From: Gordonia asplenii
GTDB taxonomy: Bacteria; Actinomycetota; Actinomycetes; Mycobacteriales; Mycobacteriaceae
Assembly (NCBI RefSeq): GCF_012933505.1
Contig: NZ_JABBNB010000047.1
Location: forward strand, 1-36,664
Length of the DNA stretch: 36,664 bases
Direction: 5' to 3'
Shown here: piece after piece, positions 7,854 through 15,623 of the stretch
Layout: each line of letters opens with the position of its first letter
Position numbering within the stretch: the first letter of the stretch is position 1
Notes under the pieces: generated by a model
Database searches by the model: none
What the model was told of the DNA's origin: nothing
What the model saw: the letters and a program-made list of their open reading frames with translations, nothing else
Made by a program: the position numbers and the translations under genes

Positions 7854-8107
7854 CCTTACAGGGGCGGGTGAGACGAGAGAGCAACTGAACCCCATCCAGT
7901 TGAGTCCATCCGTGACAACGGACCGATCAGCCGAGCACGAGTCGCCGCATCAGAGTGAGATGTTCCCCAAACGCCCAGAATCCGCCGTTTTGTCCGGTCA
8001 GGAGCCCGAAACGGAGAACATCTCAGCGCCGCAGCCACCGACATCCGGGCAGTACTGCCCACAAGCCCCACCCGTCACAACGAATCGTTGGCTGTCTGAC
8101 CTCGACG

Positions 8108-9172
8108 TCACACGCGTTCGGCGACGGCCTGGGCGAACTCCGCCGTACTCGCCGCGCCGCCGAGATCGGCGGTCGACACTCCGGCGGCGACGGTCGCCGC
8201 GAGTGCTGCGTCGATCGCCCCGGCCGCAGCGAAGATGCGCTCATCACCGGACCGTTGCGCCAGCCATGCCAAAAGCATTGCGGCAGAACCGATCATCGCC
8301 GTCGGATTCGCTATGCCGCGCCCGGCGATGTCGGGTGCAGCGCCGTGCGCGGCCTGCGCCATCGCCTTCTCCGACGAACAGTTGATCGACGCCGCGGTAC
8401 CCAACGAGCCGGCGAGTTCGGCGGCCAGGTCAGACAAGATGTCACCGAACAGGTTCTCGGTGACCACGACGTCGAAGTCGGCGGCACGTCGCACCAGATG
8501 GGCGGCCATGGCATCGACGTGCTGCTGCGACACCTCGACGTCGGGGAAGTCCCGCCCGACGTCGAGGCAGGCGTCGCGAAACAGTCCGGTGGTCATCGTG
8601 AGCACGTTCGCCTTGTGCACGATCGTGAGCTTGCCCCGGCGTCGACGCGCCCACGTAAATGCTTCGCGCGCAATGCGTTCCGACGCCGCGCGGGTCACCA
8701 CTCCGACGGCGAGCGCGACGTCGGGGGTGGGCATGAATTCGCCCGAGCCGGTCGCCATGTTGCGGTCGGCGTACAGGCCCTCGCTGTTCTCGCGCACGAT
8801 GAGCAGGTCGATACCGGGTGACATCGCGCGGTCGGCGGCGAGCGCCCGTGACGGGCGCAGATTGGCGAAGAGGTTGTAGCGCTTGCGGATCACCGCGCCG
8901 GGAGTCAGTTGTCCGGCGAATTCGGCGGGGTAGCCGGCCGAATCGTGCGGGCCCAGAATCCACGCGTCGAGGCCGTCGAGAGCCCGCAGCGTCTCGTCGG
9001 GCGCGGGCGTGCCGTGCGACTCGATCGCCGCGGCGCCGAACGGAAGATCAACCCACTCGACGTCGATCTCATTGCGCCCCAACGCCGTTGACACCACCGT
9101 CGTCGCCGCCGGCACGATCTCCGGGCCGATGCCGTCACCGTGCAGAACTCCGATGCGCAATGAGTCTCCCAT
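8108..9172 (-). CDS. Isocitrate/isopropylmalate-type beta-decarboxylating dehydrogenase
   Basis: A 354-residue NAD(P)-dependent dehydrogenase that would oxidise and decarboxylate a 2-hydroxyacid. Family marks: the N-terminal GVLHGDGIGPEIV; substrate-binding arginines in the stretch YNLFANLRPSR, then VRENSEGLYAD; the Lys region TIVHKANVL; metal-binding Asp residues in NLFGDILSDLAAEL; and the cofactor motif HGAAPDIAGRGIANPTAMI. The specificity segment (DRNMATGSGEFMPTPDVAL) fits neither canonical LeuB nor Icd, so the substrate is open (tartrate, malate or a substituted malate are possible). The start at ATG 9172 is 5 bp after the stop of the ABC ATPase, so it is the last gene of the transporter operon. 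Confidence 0.87.
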   Translation of the reverse strand: MGDSLRIGVLHGDGIGPEIVPAATTVVSTALGRNEIDVEWVDLPFGAAAIESHGTPAPDETLRALDGLDAWILGPHDSAGYPAEFAGQLTPGAVIRKRYNLFANLRPSRALAADRAMSPGIDLLIVRENSEGLYADRNMATGSGEFMPTPDVALAVGVVTRAASERIAREAFTWARRRRGKLTIVHKANVLTMTTGLFRDACLDVGRDFPDVEVSQQHVDAMAAHLVRRAADFDVVVTENLFGDILSDLAAELAGSLGTAASINCSSEKAMAQAAHGAAPDIAGRGIANPTAMIGSAAMLLAWLAQRSGDERIFAAAGAIDAALAATVAAGVSTADLGGAASTAEFAQAVAERV

Positions 9173-9177
9173 GCGAG

Positions 9178-9942
9178 TCAGAGTAGCTTCGACAGGAATC
9201 CCTTGGTCCGCTCGTGCTGGGGATTGGACAGCAACTCGCGCGGGTCGCCCTTTTCGACCACGACGCCGCCGTCCATGAACACCAGTTGATCTGCGACCTC
9301 CCGGGCGAACCCCATCTCGTGAGTCACCACCAGCATCGTCATGCCGGACGCCGCGAGCTCCCGCATCACGTCGAGAACGTCGCCGACGAGTTCGGGGTCG
9401 AGCGCCGACGTCGGCTCGTCGAACAGCATGAGCTTGGGATCCATCGCCAGTGCCCGGGCGATGGCGACGCGCTGTTGCTGACCGCCGGACAGTTGCGCGG
9501 GATAGGCGTCGGCCTTGCTGGCCAACCCGACCTTGCTCAGCAGATCCCGGGCCCGCTCGACGGCCTGGTCCTTCGGTTTGCGGGCCACCTGGACGGGTGC
9601 CTCGATGACGTTCTCCAGCACCGTGCGGTGTGGAAACAGGTTGAAGTGCTGGAACACCATGCCGATGTCGCGCCGTTGGCGCGCAGCGTCTTTCGGACTC
9701 ATCTCGTACAGTTTGCCGTTGCGCTCGCGGTAGCCGATCAGATCGCCGTCGACGACGAGCCGCCCCGCGTTGACCACTTCGAGGTGGTTTACGCAGCGCA
9801 GGAACGTCGACTTGCCCGACCCCGACGGCCCGATCAGGCACGCCACTTCGCCACGGTTCACTTCCAGATCGATGCCCTTGAGCACTTGCAGCGCACCGAA
9901 GTTCTTACACACGCCGTCGGCGCGCACCATTGGCACGGTCAT
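9178..9942 (-). CDS. Polar amino acid ABC transporter, ATP-binding protein
   Basis: A 254-residue ABC ATPase of the GlnQ/HisP/ArtP group. Walker A GPSGSGKST is at 38-46, the Q-loop at VFQHFNLFPH, the signature LSGGQQQR at 151-158, Walker B LMLFDEP at 171-177, and the switch His in VVTHEM at about 208. Complete and of normal length. It energises import with the permease, whose stop is 2 bp upstream, and the binding protein two genes upstream. The dehydrogenase starts 5 bp downstream, so all four genes form one transcription unit. The substrate is probably a polar or acidic amino acid; sequence alone does not fix it. Confidence 0.93.
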   Translation of the reverse strand: MTVPMVRADGVCKNFGALQVLKGIDLEVNRGEVACLIGPSGSGKSTFLRCVNHLEVVNAGRLVVDGDLIGYRERNGKLYEMSPKDAARQRRDIGMVFQHFNLFPHRTVLENVIEAPVQVARKPKDQAVERARDLLSKVGLASKADAYPAQLSGGQQQRVAIARALAMDPKLMLFDEPTSALDPELVGDVLDVMRELAASGMTMLVVTHEMGFAREVADQLVFMDGGVVVEKGDPRELLSNPQHERTKGFLSKLL

Positions 9943-9944
9943 CG

Positions 9945-10874
9945 CTACACCCCCTTGTCGGTCTTGGTATCGGCGGCCGCCGCCAACGCTTCGAGTTGAC
10001 GTGCGGAGAGCTGTCGGCTCGCGCCGCGCGAATAATGCCGTTCGAGGTAGAACTGTCCGATCATCAGCAAGCTGGTGACCGCCAGATACCAGCTCGACGC
10101 GACGATCAGCATCGGGATCGGCTGGAAGTTGACACCGGAGATGTCGCGCGATCGACCATACAACTCCAGACTGAACGGCACCGCGGCCACGAGGCTGGTG
10201 GTCTTGAGCATCGAGATCACCTCATTGCCGGTCGGCGGGATGATCACCCGCATCGCCTGCGGCAGCACGGTGCGGCGCATCGTCTGCGACCACGACATGC
10301 CCAGCGCGACCGAAGCTTCCATCTGTCCTTCACCCACCGACGAGACACCTGCGCGCACGATCTCGGCCATGTACGCGGCCTCGTTGAGGCCCAATCCGAG
10401 CACCGCGAAGGCGAATGCCGCATTCAAGCTCTGAATATCGAAGTGTGCGAATTGAACGACGAACGGAATGCCGAGATCGATCCGCTTGTAGATCGACGGC
10501 AACAATCCCCAGAACACCAACTGCACATAGACCGGAGTGCCGCGGAAAATCCACAGGTACACCCACGCCGAATAGCTGAGCACCTTATTCGGCGACAGAC
10601 GCATGATCGCGAGCAGAACGCCCAACGCCACGGCGATGATCATCGACAGCACGGTGAGGGCGAGGGTGTATCCGACACCCGACAGGATGCGCGTGTCGAA
10701 CAGGTACTTCGCGTAGGTGCCCCAGCGATAGGCATTGTTGGTCGCCGCACCATAGACGAACAGCGCGGCCGCAATGATGATGACGGCGGCCGCGATCCAC
10801 TGTCCCGGATGACGCAGCGGTACCGCCTTGATCGAGGCGCCGGCGTCGCGCGCCGGTGTGTCGGGTTCAGACAT
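9945..10874 (-). CDS. Polar amino acid ABC transporter, permease
   Basis: A 309-residue inner-membrane permease of the His/Glu/Gln/Arg/opine family. A hydrophobic segment at about 27-47 (WIAAAVIIIAAALFVYGAA) precedes the core, which starts at VGYTLALTVLSMIIAV. The ATPase-contacting EAA loop reads MEASVALGMSWSQTMRRTVL. One gene encodes the only permease, so the channel is probably a homodimer. The C-terminus carries an extended charged tail (SRGASRQLSARQLEAL...). Gaps are 26 bp to the binding protein and 2 bp to the ATPase. Confidence 0.92.
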   Translation of the reverse strand: MSEPDTPARDAGASIKAVPLRHPGQWIAAAVIIIAAALFVYGAATNNAYRWGTYAKYLFDTRILSGVGYTLALTVLSMIIAVALGVLLAIMRLSPNKVLSYSAWVYLWIFRGTPVYVQLVFWGLLPSIYKRIDLGIPFVVQFAHFDIQSLNAAFAFAVLGLGLNEAAYMAEIVRAGVSSVGEGQMEASVALGMSWSQTMRRTVLPQAMRVIIPPTGNEVISMLKTTSLVAAVPFSLELYGRSRDISGVNFQPIPMLIVASSWYLAVTSLLMIGQFYLERHYSRGASRQLSARQLEALAAAADTKTDKGV

Positions 10875-10900
10875 CGACTCTCCTACTATTGTTTCGCTGC

Positions 10901-11806
10901 CTAATTCTTTGCGGCGCCGTTGATCTCGGCTTTGGTGATCATGCCCGCCTGCACACCCCAGTGCTCGGAGATGGTGCGGTAGTAGCCATGATCCATCAGA
11001 TACTGCATCGCCTGCTGCACCGCCGGACCGAGCGATGACCCCTTCATCAACGGCAGCCCGTACGGCGCGGAATCGTAGACCGGGCCGATCAACTCGAGTT
11101 GCCCGTCGGTCTTCTTCACCGCGTACGCCGAGACCGGCGAGTCCGCGGAGAAGGCGTCGACTTTGCCGAGCAGCACCGCGTTGACCGCCTCGTCCTGACT
11201 GTCGAATTTCACTTTGATAATCGCCGGTTTGCCCTGCGCTTCACATTTCGCGCTCTTGGCCGGTACCTCGTCGGTGTCCTCGACGGTGGTCGCCTGCACA
11301 CCCACTTTGAGTCCGCACGCGTTGTTCGGATCGACGTTGTCGCCGGTCCGTTGCGCCCACTGGACGCCCGCGCTGAAATAGGTGACGAAGTCGACCTGCT
11401 TCTCGCGCTCCGCGGTGTCGGTGAACGACGACATTCCCAAATCGAAGGTCCCCGCCTGGATCGACGGAATGATCTTGTCGAAATCAGATTCCTTGAAGAT
11501 CGGTTTCAGGCCGAGGACCTGCGATAGTGCCCGCAGCAGATCGACGTCGTAGCCGATGATCTCGCCGTCACGATTCTTGAACTCGTTCGGCTGATATGGC
11601 GGATTGGTGCCGATTCGCAGCACGCCCGAATCGCGGATCTGCGCCGGGACGAGTGCGGCGATGTCGGGTTGTTTGGCGACGGTCACCGTGATCGGCTTGG
11701 TGTCGAGCAACGACTCGTCGTTGGTACACGACGTCAACGTCATTGCGAGGGCCATCGCCGGGACGGCGAGCAGTATCCCTGCGCGCCTGAAGCGTCGTCG
11801 TATCAC
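10901..11806 (-). CDS. Polar amino acid ABC transporter, substrate-binding lipoprotein
   Basis: A 301-residue solute-binding protein of family 3. With GTG 11806 as start, the N-terminus is VIRRRFRRAG, a hydrophobic stretch and lipobox LTSC, with acylated Cys at 27. That is a clean lipoprotein signal, with GAGG 7 nt upstream. An ATG at 11872 would add 22 residues in front of the signal and is less likely. Ligand-domain blocks: VLRIGTNPPYQPNEF, IIGYDVDLLRALSQVLG, DLGMSSFTDTAEREKQVDFV. It sits outside the membrane and delivers substrate to the permease. First gene of the four-gene operon ending at 8108. Confidence 0.88.
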   Translation of the reverse strand: MIRRRFRRAGILLAVPAMALAMTLTSCTNDESLLDTKPITVTVAKQPDIAALVPAQIRDSGVLRIGTNPPYQPNEFKNRDGEIIGYDVDLLRALSQVLGLKPIFKESDFDKIIPSIQAGTFDLGMSSFTDTAEREKQVDFVTYFSAGVQWAQRTGDNVDPNNACGLKVGVQATTVEDTDEVPAKSAKCEAQGKPAIIKVKFDSQDEAVNAVLLGKVDAFSADSPVSAYAVKKTDGQLELIGPVYDSAPYGLPLMKGSSLGPAVQQAMQYLMDHGYYRTISEHWGVQAGMITKAEINGAAKN

Positions 11807-12060
11807 TTTCACCCTCACGTGTGTGGTGTCACTGTCATTGCCGCGCAACGGCACAACGGTACGTACTGACAAGAGTCGAACTTACTTTTGTTCAGGACGC
11901 GGTGTGCACCGAATCGCACAGTCACCTCGTTGTCTGCCGCGCCCGGTAGACCTGCGAGCGGGCAGTGTGCTCTGACCGCACGACGTCGCCCATGCCGCGC
12001 GGGTACCGAGCACGTACCGCCGAACCGCCGCGAACAAACGGCGACGGGTGTCTGATGCTA

Positions 12061-12080
12061 CCGCTCCATCGCCGGAGCGG
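12061..12080 (-). terminator. Candidate polA terminator hairpin
   Basis: CCGCTCC (12061-12067) and GGAGCGG (12074-12080) form a perfect 7-bp stem with a 6-nt loop, starting 16 bp past the polA stop. No strong U-tract follows. Confidence 0.4.
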
Positions 12081-12095
12081 CAGTGCATAGCGCAC

Positions 12096-14798
12096 TCAGT
12101 GCGCGGCGTCGTCCCACGATGAGCCGAAACCGACCGAGACATCAAGGGGCACTTTCAGTTCGATCGCCGAGCCCATCTCTTCGCGGACCAGCTTCTCGAT
12201 CGCGTCGTGCTCGCCGTCGGCGATCTCCAGCACGAGCTCGTCATGGACCTGCAGCAGCATCCGGGAGCGCCGCTCCTCCGCGTCGAGTCGCTTGTTCACG
12301 TTGATCATCGCGACCTTGATGATGTCGGCGGCGGTGCCCTGGATCGGCGCGTTGAGCGCCATCCGCTCGGCCGCCTGGCGACGCTGCCAGTTGCTGTGCG
12401 TCAGATCCGGCAGGTAGCGGCGACGCCCGAAAAGTGTTGCGGTGTATTCGTTTTTGCGTGCCTCGCCGACGACGTCGCGCAGATAGTCGCGCACTCCGCC
12501 GAACCGGGCGAAGTAGGCCTCCATCTGTTCGGTCGCCTCGTCGCGGCTGATGCCCAGCTGTGCGGCGAGACCGAACGCGCTCAGACCGTAGGCCAGGCCG
12601 TACGACATCGCCTTCACCCGGTGCCGCAGTTCCGCGGTCACCTCGTCGATGGGGACCCCGAACGCCCGCGCACCGACGAAGTTGTGCAGATCTTCACCGG
12701 AGTTGAAGGCCTCGATCAGCCCGGCGTCGTCGGAGACGTGGGCCATGATCCGCATCTCGATCTGGCTGTAGTCGGCCGTCATCAGCGATTCGAAACCCTC
12801 CCCGACGACGAATCCCTTGCGGATCTGCCTGCCCGCGGGGGTGCGCACCGGGATGTTCTGCAGGTTGGGATCGGTCGACGACAGGCGTCCCGTCGCGGCG
12901 ATCGTCTGGTTGAACGTCGTATGGATACGACCGTCGGGCGCAACGGATTTCAGCAATCCGTCGACGGTCACCTTCAGGCGGGTGGCGTCGCGGTGCTCGA
13001 GCAGATGCGCGAGGAACGGATGCTGCGTCTTCTCGTAGAGTGCCTGCAGTGCATCGGCGTCGGTGGTGTAGCCCGTCTTGGTCTTCTTCGTCTTGGGCAT
13101 GTCGAGCTTGTCGAAGAGAATCGTCTGCAACTGTTTGGGCGAGCCCAGGTTGACCTGCTCGCCGATGACTTCGTACGCGGCGTCGGCTGCGGTTCGCACG
13201 CGGCTGGCGAACTCGGCTTCCAACGTCTCGAAATGCTTGGTGTCGACAGCGATACCGGTTGCTTCCAGCTCCGCGAGTACGAACAGCAGCGGCAGTTCCA
13301 GATCGGCGAGCAGCGACCGCGACTCGATGTTGTCGAGCTCGGTGTCGAACGCGTCGGCCAGCTCCGCGACGGCACGTGCCTGCAGCATCTGCTGCTGCGC
13401 TTGCTGATCATCGGAGGCGTCGGCGTCGAGCAGCGACATCTGGCCGTCGTCGGGAGTGCCGTCGGCCTTCAATTCCCGGCGCAGGTAACGCAGTGCGAGG
13501 TCGTCGAGGTTGAAGGTGCGCTGTCCGGGGCGGACCAGGTAGGCGGCCAGCGACGTGTCGCTGGTAACGCCCTTCAGTTGCCAGCCGCGGCTGCGCAACG
13601 CGTGAAAAGCCCACTTCGCCTCGTGGACGGCCTTGTCCGCTGATTCGTCGGCGAGCCAGTCGCCGAGGGCGGTCTCGTCGTCGGGGTCGATGACCGCGGT
13701 GTCGATGTAGGCCGACACTCCGTCGGCGGCGGCGATGGCGATGCCTTCGGTGTCGGAATCCATCACCGACTGTGCCCCGACGATCGACAGTCCGCTGCGG
13801 CCGGTACGTGCGTGAGCGTCGAGCCACGCCCGCACCTCGCCGGCACTGAGCAGTGCTCCGTCGACCTCGAACCCCTCGTCGGCCTCCGGTTCCACCGAGC
13901 TGAGCTGCGCGAACAATCGGTCCCGCAGAACTCGGAACTCCAGCTCATCGAATAGTGCGTGCACTCGTTCGCGGTCCCAGCCGACGACTTTGAGATCCTC
14001 TGGACCGGACGGCAGGTCGACGTCGCGGATCAGTTCGGTGAGCTGCCGGTTGGTCTGCACCGACGCCAGGTTGGCCCGCAGTGCGTCGCCGACCTTCCCA
14101 CGCACCTCGTCGACGTGATCGACGAGCGACGCCAGCGAGCCGTAATCCCGAATCCACTTTGCGGCGGTCTTCTCGCCGACGCCCGGGATGTTGGGCAGGT
14201 TGTCGCTCTTGTCGCCGCGGATCGCAGCGTAGTCGGGGTACTGCTGAGGCGTTAGTCCGTACTTCTTCTCCACCTCTTCCGGTGTGAAACGAGTCAGATC
14301 GGAGACGCCGCGCTTGGGGTAGAGCACGGTGATGTTGTCGTTGACGAGTTGCAGCGCGTCGCGGTCGCCGGTGACGACGAGAACGTTGTAGTCGAGGGCG
14401 TCGGCCTGGGTGGCCAGCGTCGCGATGACGTCGTCGGCCTCGAAGTTGGCCACCGAGAAGTGTGGGATGCCGAGGGCGTCGAGCACCTCCTTGATGATGT
14501 CGACCTGCCCGCGGAACGCGTCCGGCGACGACTCGCGCTGCGCCTTGTACTCGGGAAACATCTCCGACCGAAAGGTCGTGCGCGAGACGTCGAACGCGGC
14601 GGCGAGATGTGTCGGCTGCTCGTCGCGCAACAAGTTGATGAGCATCGACGTGAAGCCGAACACCGCGTTGGTCACCTGCCCCGTCGCCGTGGTGATGTCC
14701 GGCGGAAGCGCGAAGAAGGCGCGATAGGCCAGCGAGTGGCCGTCGAGGAGCATCAGGGTGGGCGTCTGTTGCGCGGTGTTGGCCTTGGTGTCACTCAC
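12096..14798 (-). CDS. polA: DNA polymerase I
   Basis: A 900-residue repair and gap-filling polymerase. Residues 1-300 form the 5' nuclease domain (LMLLDGHSLAYRAFFALP, then FEADDVIATLA and VVTGDRDALQLV). About 310-510 corresponds to the 3'-5' exonuclease fold, but the acidic catalytic motif is missing (SGLSIVGAQSV where E. coli has a DTE-type motif), so it should not proofread. The polymerase domain has motif A MTADYSQIEMRI (Asp676), motif B RHRVKAMSYGLAYG (Lys729) and motif C VHDELVLE (851-858). Tyr733 occupies the position of E. coli Phe762. The gap to the livF stop is only 42 bp, so the polA promoter may lie inside livF. Confidence 0.97.
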   Translation of the reverse strand: MSDTKANTAQQTPTLMLLDGHSLAYRAFFALPPDITTATGQVTNAVFGFTSMLINLLRDEQPTHLAAAFDVSRTTFRSEMFPEYKAQRESSPDAFRGQVDIIKEVLDALGIPHFSVANFEADDVIATLATQADALDYNVLVVTGDRDALQLVNDNITVLYPKRGVSDLTRFTPEEVEKKYGLTPQQYPDYAAIRGDKSDNLPNIPGVGEKTAAKWIRDYGSLASLVDHVDEVRGKVGDALRANLASVQTNRQLTELIRDVDLPSGPEDLKVVGWDRERVHALFDELEFRVLRDRLFAQLSSVEPEADEGFEVDGALLSAGEVRAWLDAHARTGRSGLSIVGAQSVMDSDTEGIAIAAADGVSAYIDTAVIDPDDETALGDWLADESADKAVHEAKWAFHALRSRGWQLKGVTSDTSLAAYLVRPGQRTFNLDDLALRYLRRELKADGTPDDGQMSLLDADASDDQQAQQQMLQARAVAELADAFDTELDNIESRSLLADLELPLLFVLAELEATGIAVDTKHFETLEAEFASRVRTAADAAYEVIGEQVNLGSPKQLQTILFDKLDMPKTKKTKTGYTTDADALQALYEKTQHPFLAHLLEHRDATRLKVTVDGLLKSVAPDGRIHTTFNQTIAATGRLSSTDPNLQNIPVRTPAGRQIRKGFVVGEGFESLMTADYSQIEMRIMAHVSDDAGLIEAFNSGEDLHNFVGARAFGVPIDEVTAELRHRVKAMSYGLAYGLSAFGLAAQLGISRDEATEQMEAYFARFGGVRDYLRDVVGEARKNEYTATLFGRRRYLPDLTHSNWQRRQAAERMALNAPIQGTAADIIKVAMINVNKRLDAEERRSRMLLQVHDELVLEIADGEHDAIEKLVREEMGSAIELKVPLDVSVGFGSSWDDAAH

Positions 14799-14840
14799 CG
14801 TGTGGAGTCTAGTGGGTAGGTGTGACAGGGTTGGCCGCGG

Positions 14841-15623
14841 TCAGGCGACGCCGAGGTAGGCGTCGCGCACCGAGTTGTCGTGCAGCAGCGCGCGACCGGC
14901 ACCTTCCTTGGTGATCACCCCGGTCTCCATGATGTAGGCGCGATCGGAGCGGCTCAGCGCCTGCTGGGCGTTCTGCTCGACGAGCAGGACCGTGGTGCCG
15001 CCCGCGTTGATCTGTTTGATGATGGCGAAGATCTGCGCAATCACCTTGGGCGCCAAGCCCATTGACGGTTCGTCGAGCAGCAGCAGACGTGGCCGGGCCA
15101 TCAGGGCCCGGCCTATCGCCAGCATCTGTTGCTCACCGCCGGACATGGTGCCGCCGTACTGCCCGCGGCGTTCGGCGAGGCGCGGGAACAGCTCGAAGAC
15201 CTGGTCGAGAGTTTCCCGGTAGGCCGCTTTCGACTCGAATTTCCTTGCGTAGCAACCCATGTCGAGATTCTCCAGCACCGTCATACCGGGGAAGATGTGG
15301 CGCCCCTCGGGTACTTGGATGATTCCACTGCGCACCCGCGCGTGCGTCGTCGTCGCGGTGATGTCGGTGCCTTCGAACATGATCCGACCCGTCGTCGGCT
15401 TGTGCAATCCGGACAGGGCACGCATGGTCGTCGACTTTCCCGCACCGTTGGCACCGAGCAGAGTGACCAGTTCGCCGTTGGCGACGTGCAACGAAATGCC
15501 GTGCAGCGCTTCGATTCGGCCGTAGTGGACGGCAAGATTCTCGATCACCAGCAGGGGCTGCGCTTGCGGTGGAGCGACCGGTGTCTGCCGGTCGCCGTCG
15601 AGTGTTCCGTCAGGCGATGTCAT
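14841..15623 (-). CDS. livF: Branched-chain amino acid ABC transporter, ATPase LivF
   Basis: A 260-residue ATPase of the LivF type. Walker A GANGAGKST is at 57-65; family blocks are GIIQVPEGRHIFPGMTVLEN, the signature MSGGEQQMLAIGRALM, Walker B LLLLDEPSMGLAP and VLLVEQNAQQAL. The end, SVRDAYLGVA, is typical of LivF. The start is taken at ATG 15623 (MTSPDG), overlapping the livG end by 14 bp; a start at 15650 would add nine residues. It pairs with LivG as the ATPase heterodimer. Last gene of livKHMGF. Confidence 0.93.
   Translation of the reverse strand: MTSPDGTLDGDRQTPVAPPQAQPLLVIENLAVHYGRIEALHGISLHVANGELVTLLGANGAGKSTTMRALSGLHKPTTGRIMFEGTDITATTTHARVRSGIIQVPEGRHIFPGMTVLENLDMGCYARKFESKAAYRETLDQVFELFPRLAERRGQYGGTMSGGEQQMLAIGRALMARPRLLLLDEPSMGLAPKVIAQIFAIIKQINAGGTTVLLVEQNAQQALSRSDRAYIMETGVITKEGAGRALLHDNSVRDAYLGVA

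Larger units (their letters stand above)
7673..8107. other. Gene-free stretch with direct repeats and stacked dyads
   Basis: Lies between two convergent genes. In order: a 28-bp direct repeat (7690-7745) of family 2; AAGATGCCATGTC/GACATGGCATCTT at 7805-7817 and 7841-7853 (13 bp perfect); a sequence resembling the right-edge element's inverted repeat at 7861-7877; GAGATGTTC/GAACATCTC at 7957-7965 and 8016-8024, with a nested CCGTTT/AAACGG pair; a 14-bp perfect palindrome at 8047-8060; and CAACGA-A-TCGTTG at 8078-8090. I find no convincing coding frame. Confidence 0.7.

Noticed and set aside
7570..8385. 271-codon + strand frame running from the methyltransferase into the dehydrogenase
   Set aside because: It overlaps two real genes in other frames, crosses the repeats and ends in an Arg/Ser/Pro-rich shadow.
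9173..9841. N-terminal extension of the dehydrogenase frame into the ABC ATPase gene
   Set aside because: The extra 223 codons are an out-of-frame Arg-rich reading of the ATPase gene; ATG 9172 begins the conserved protein.
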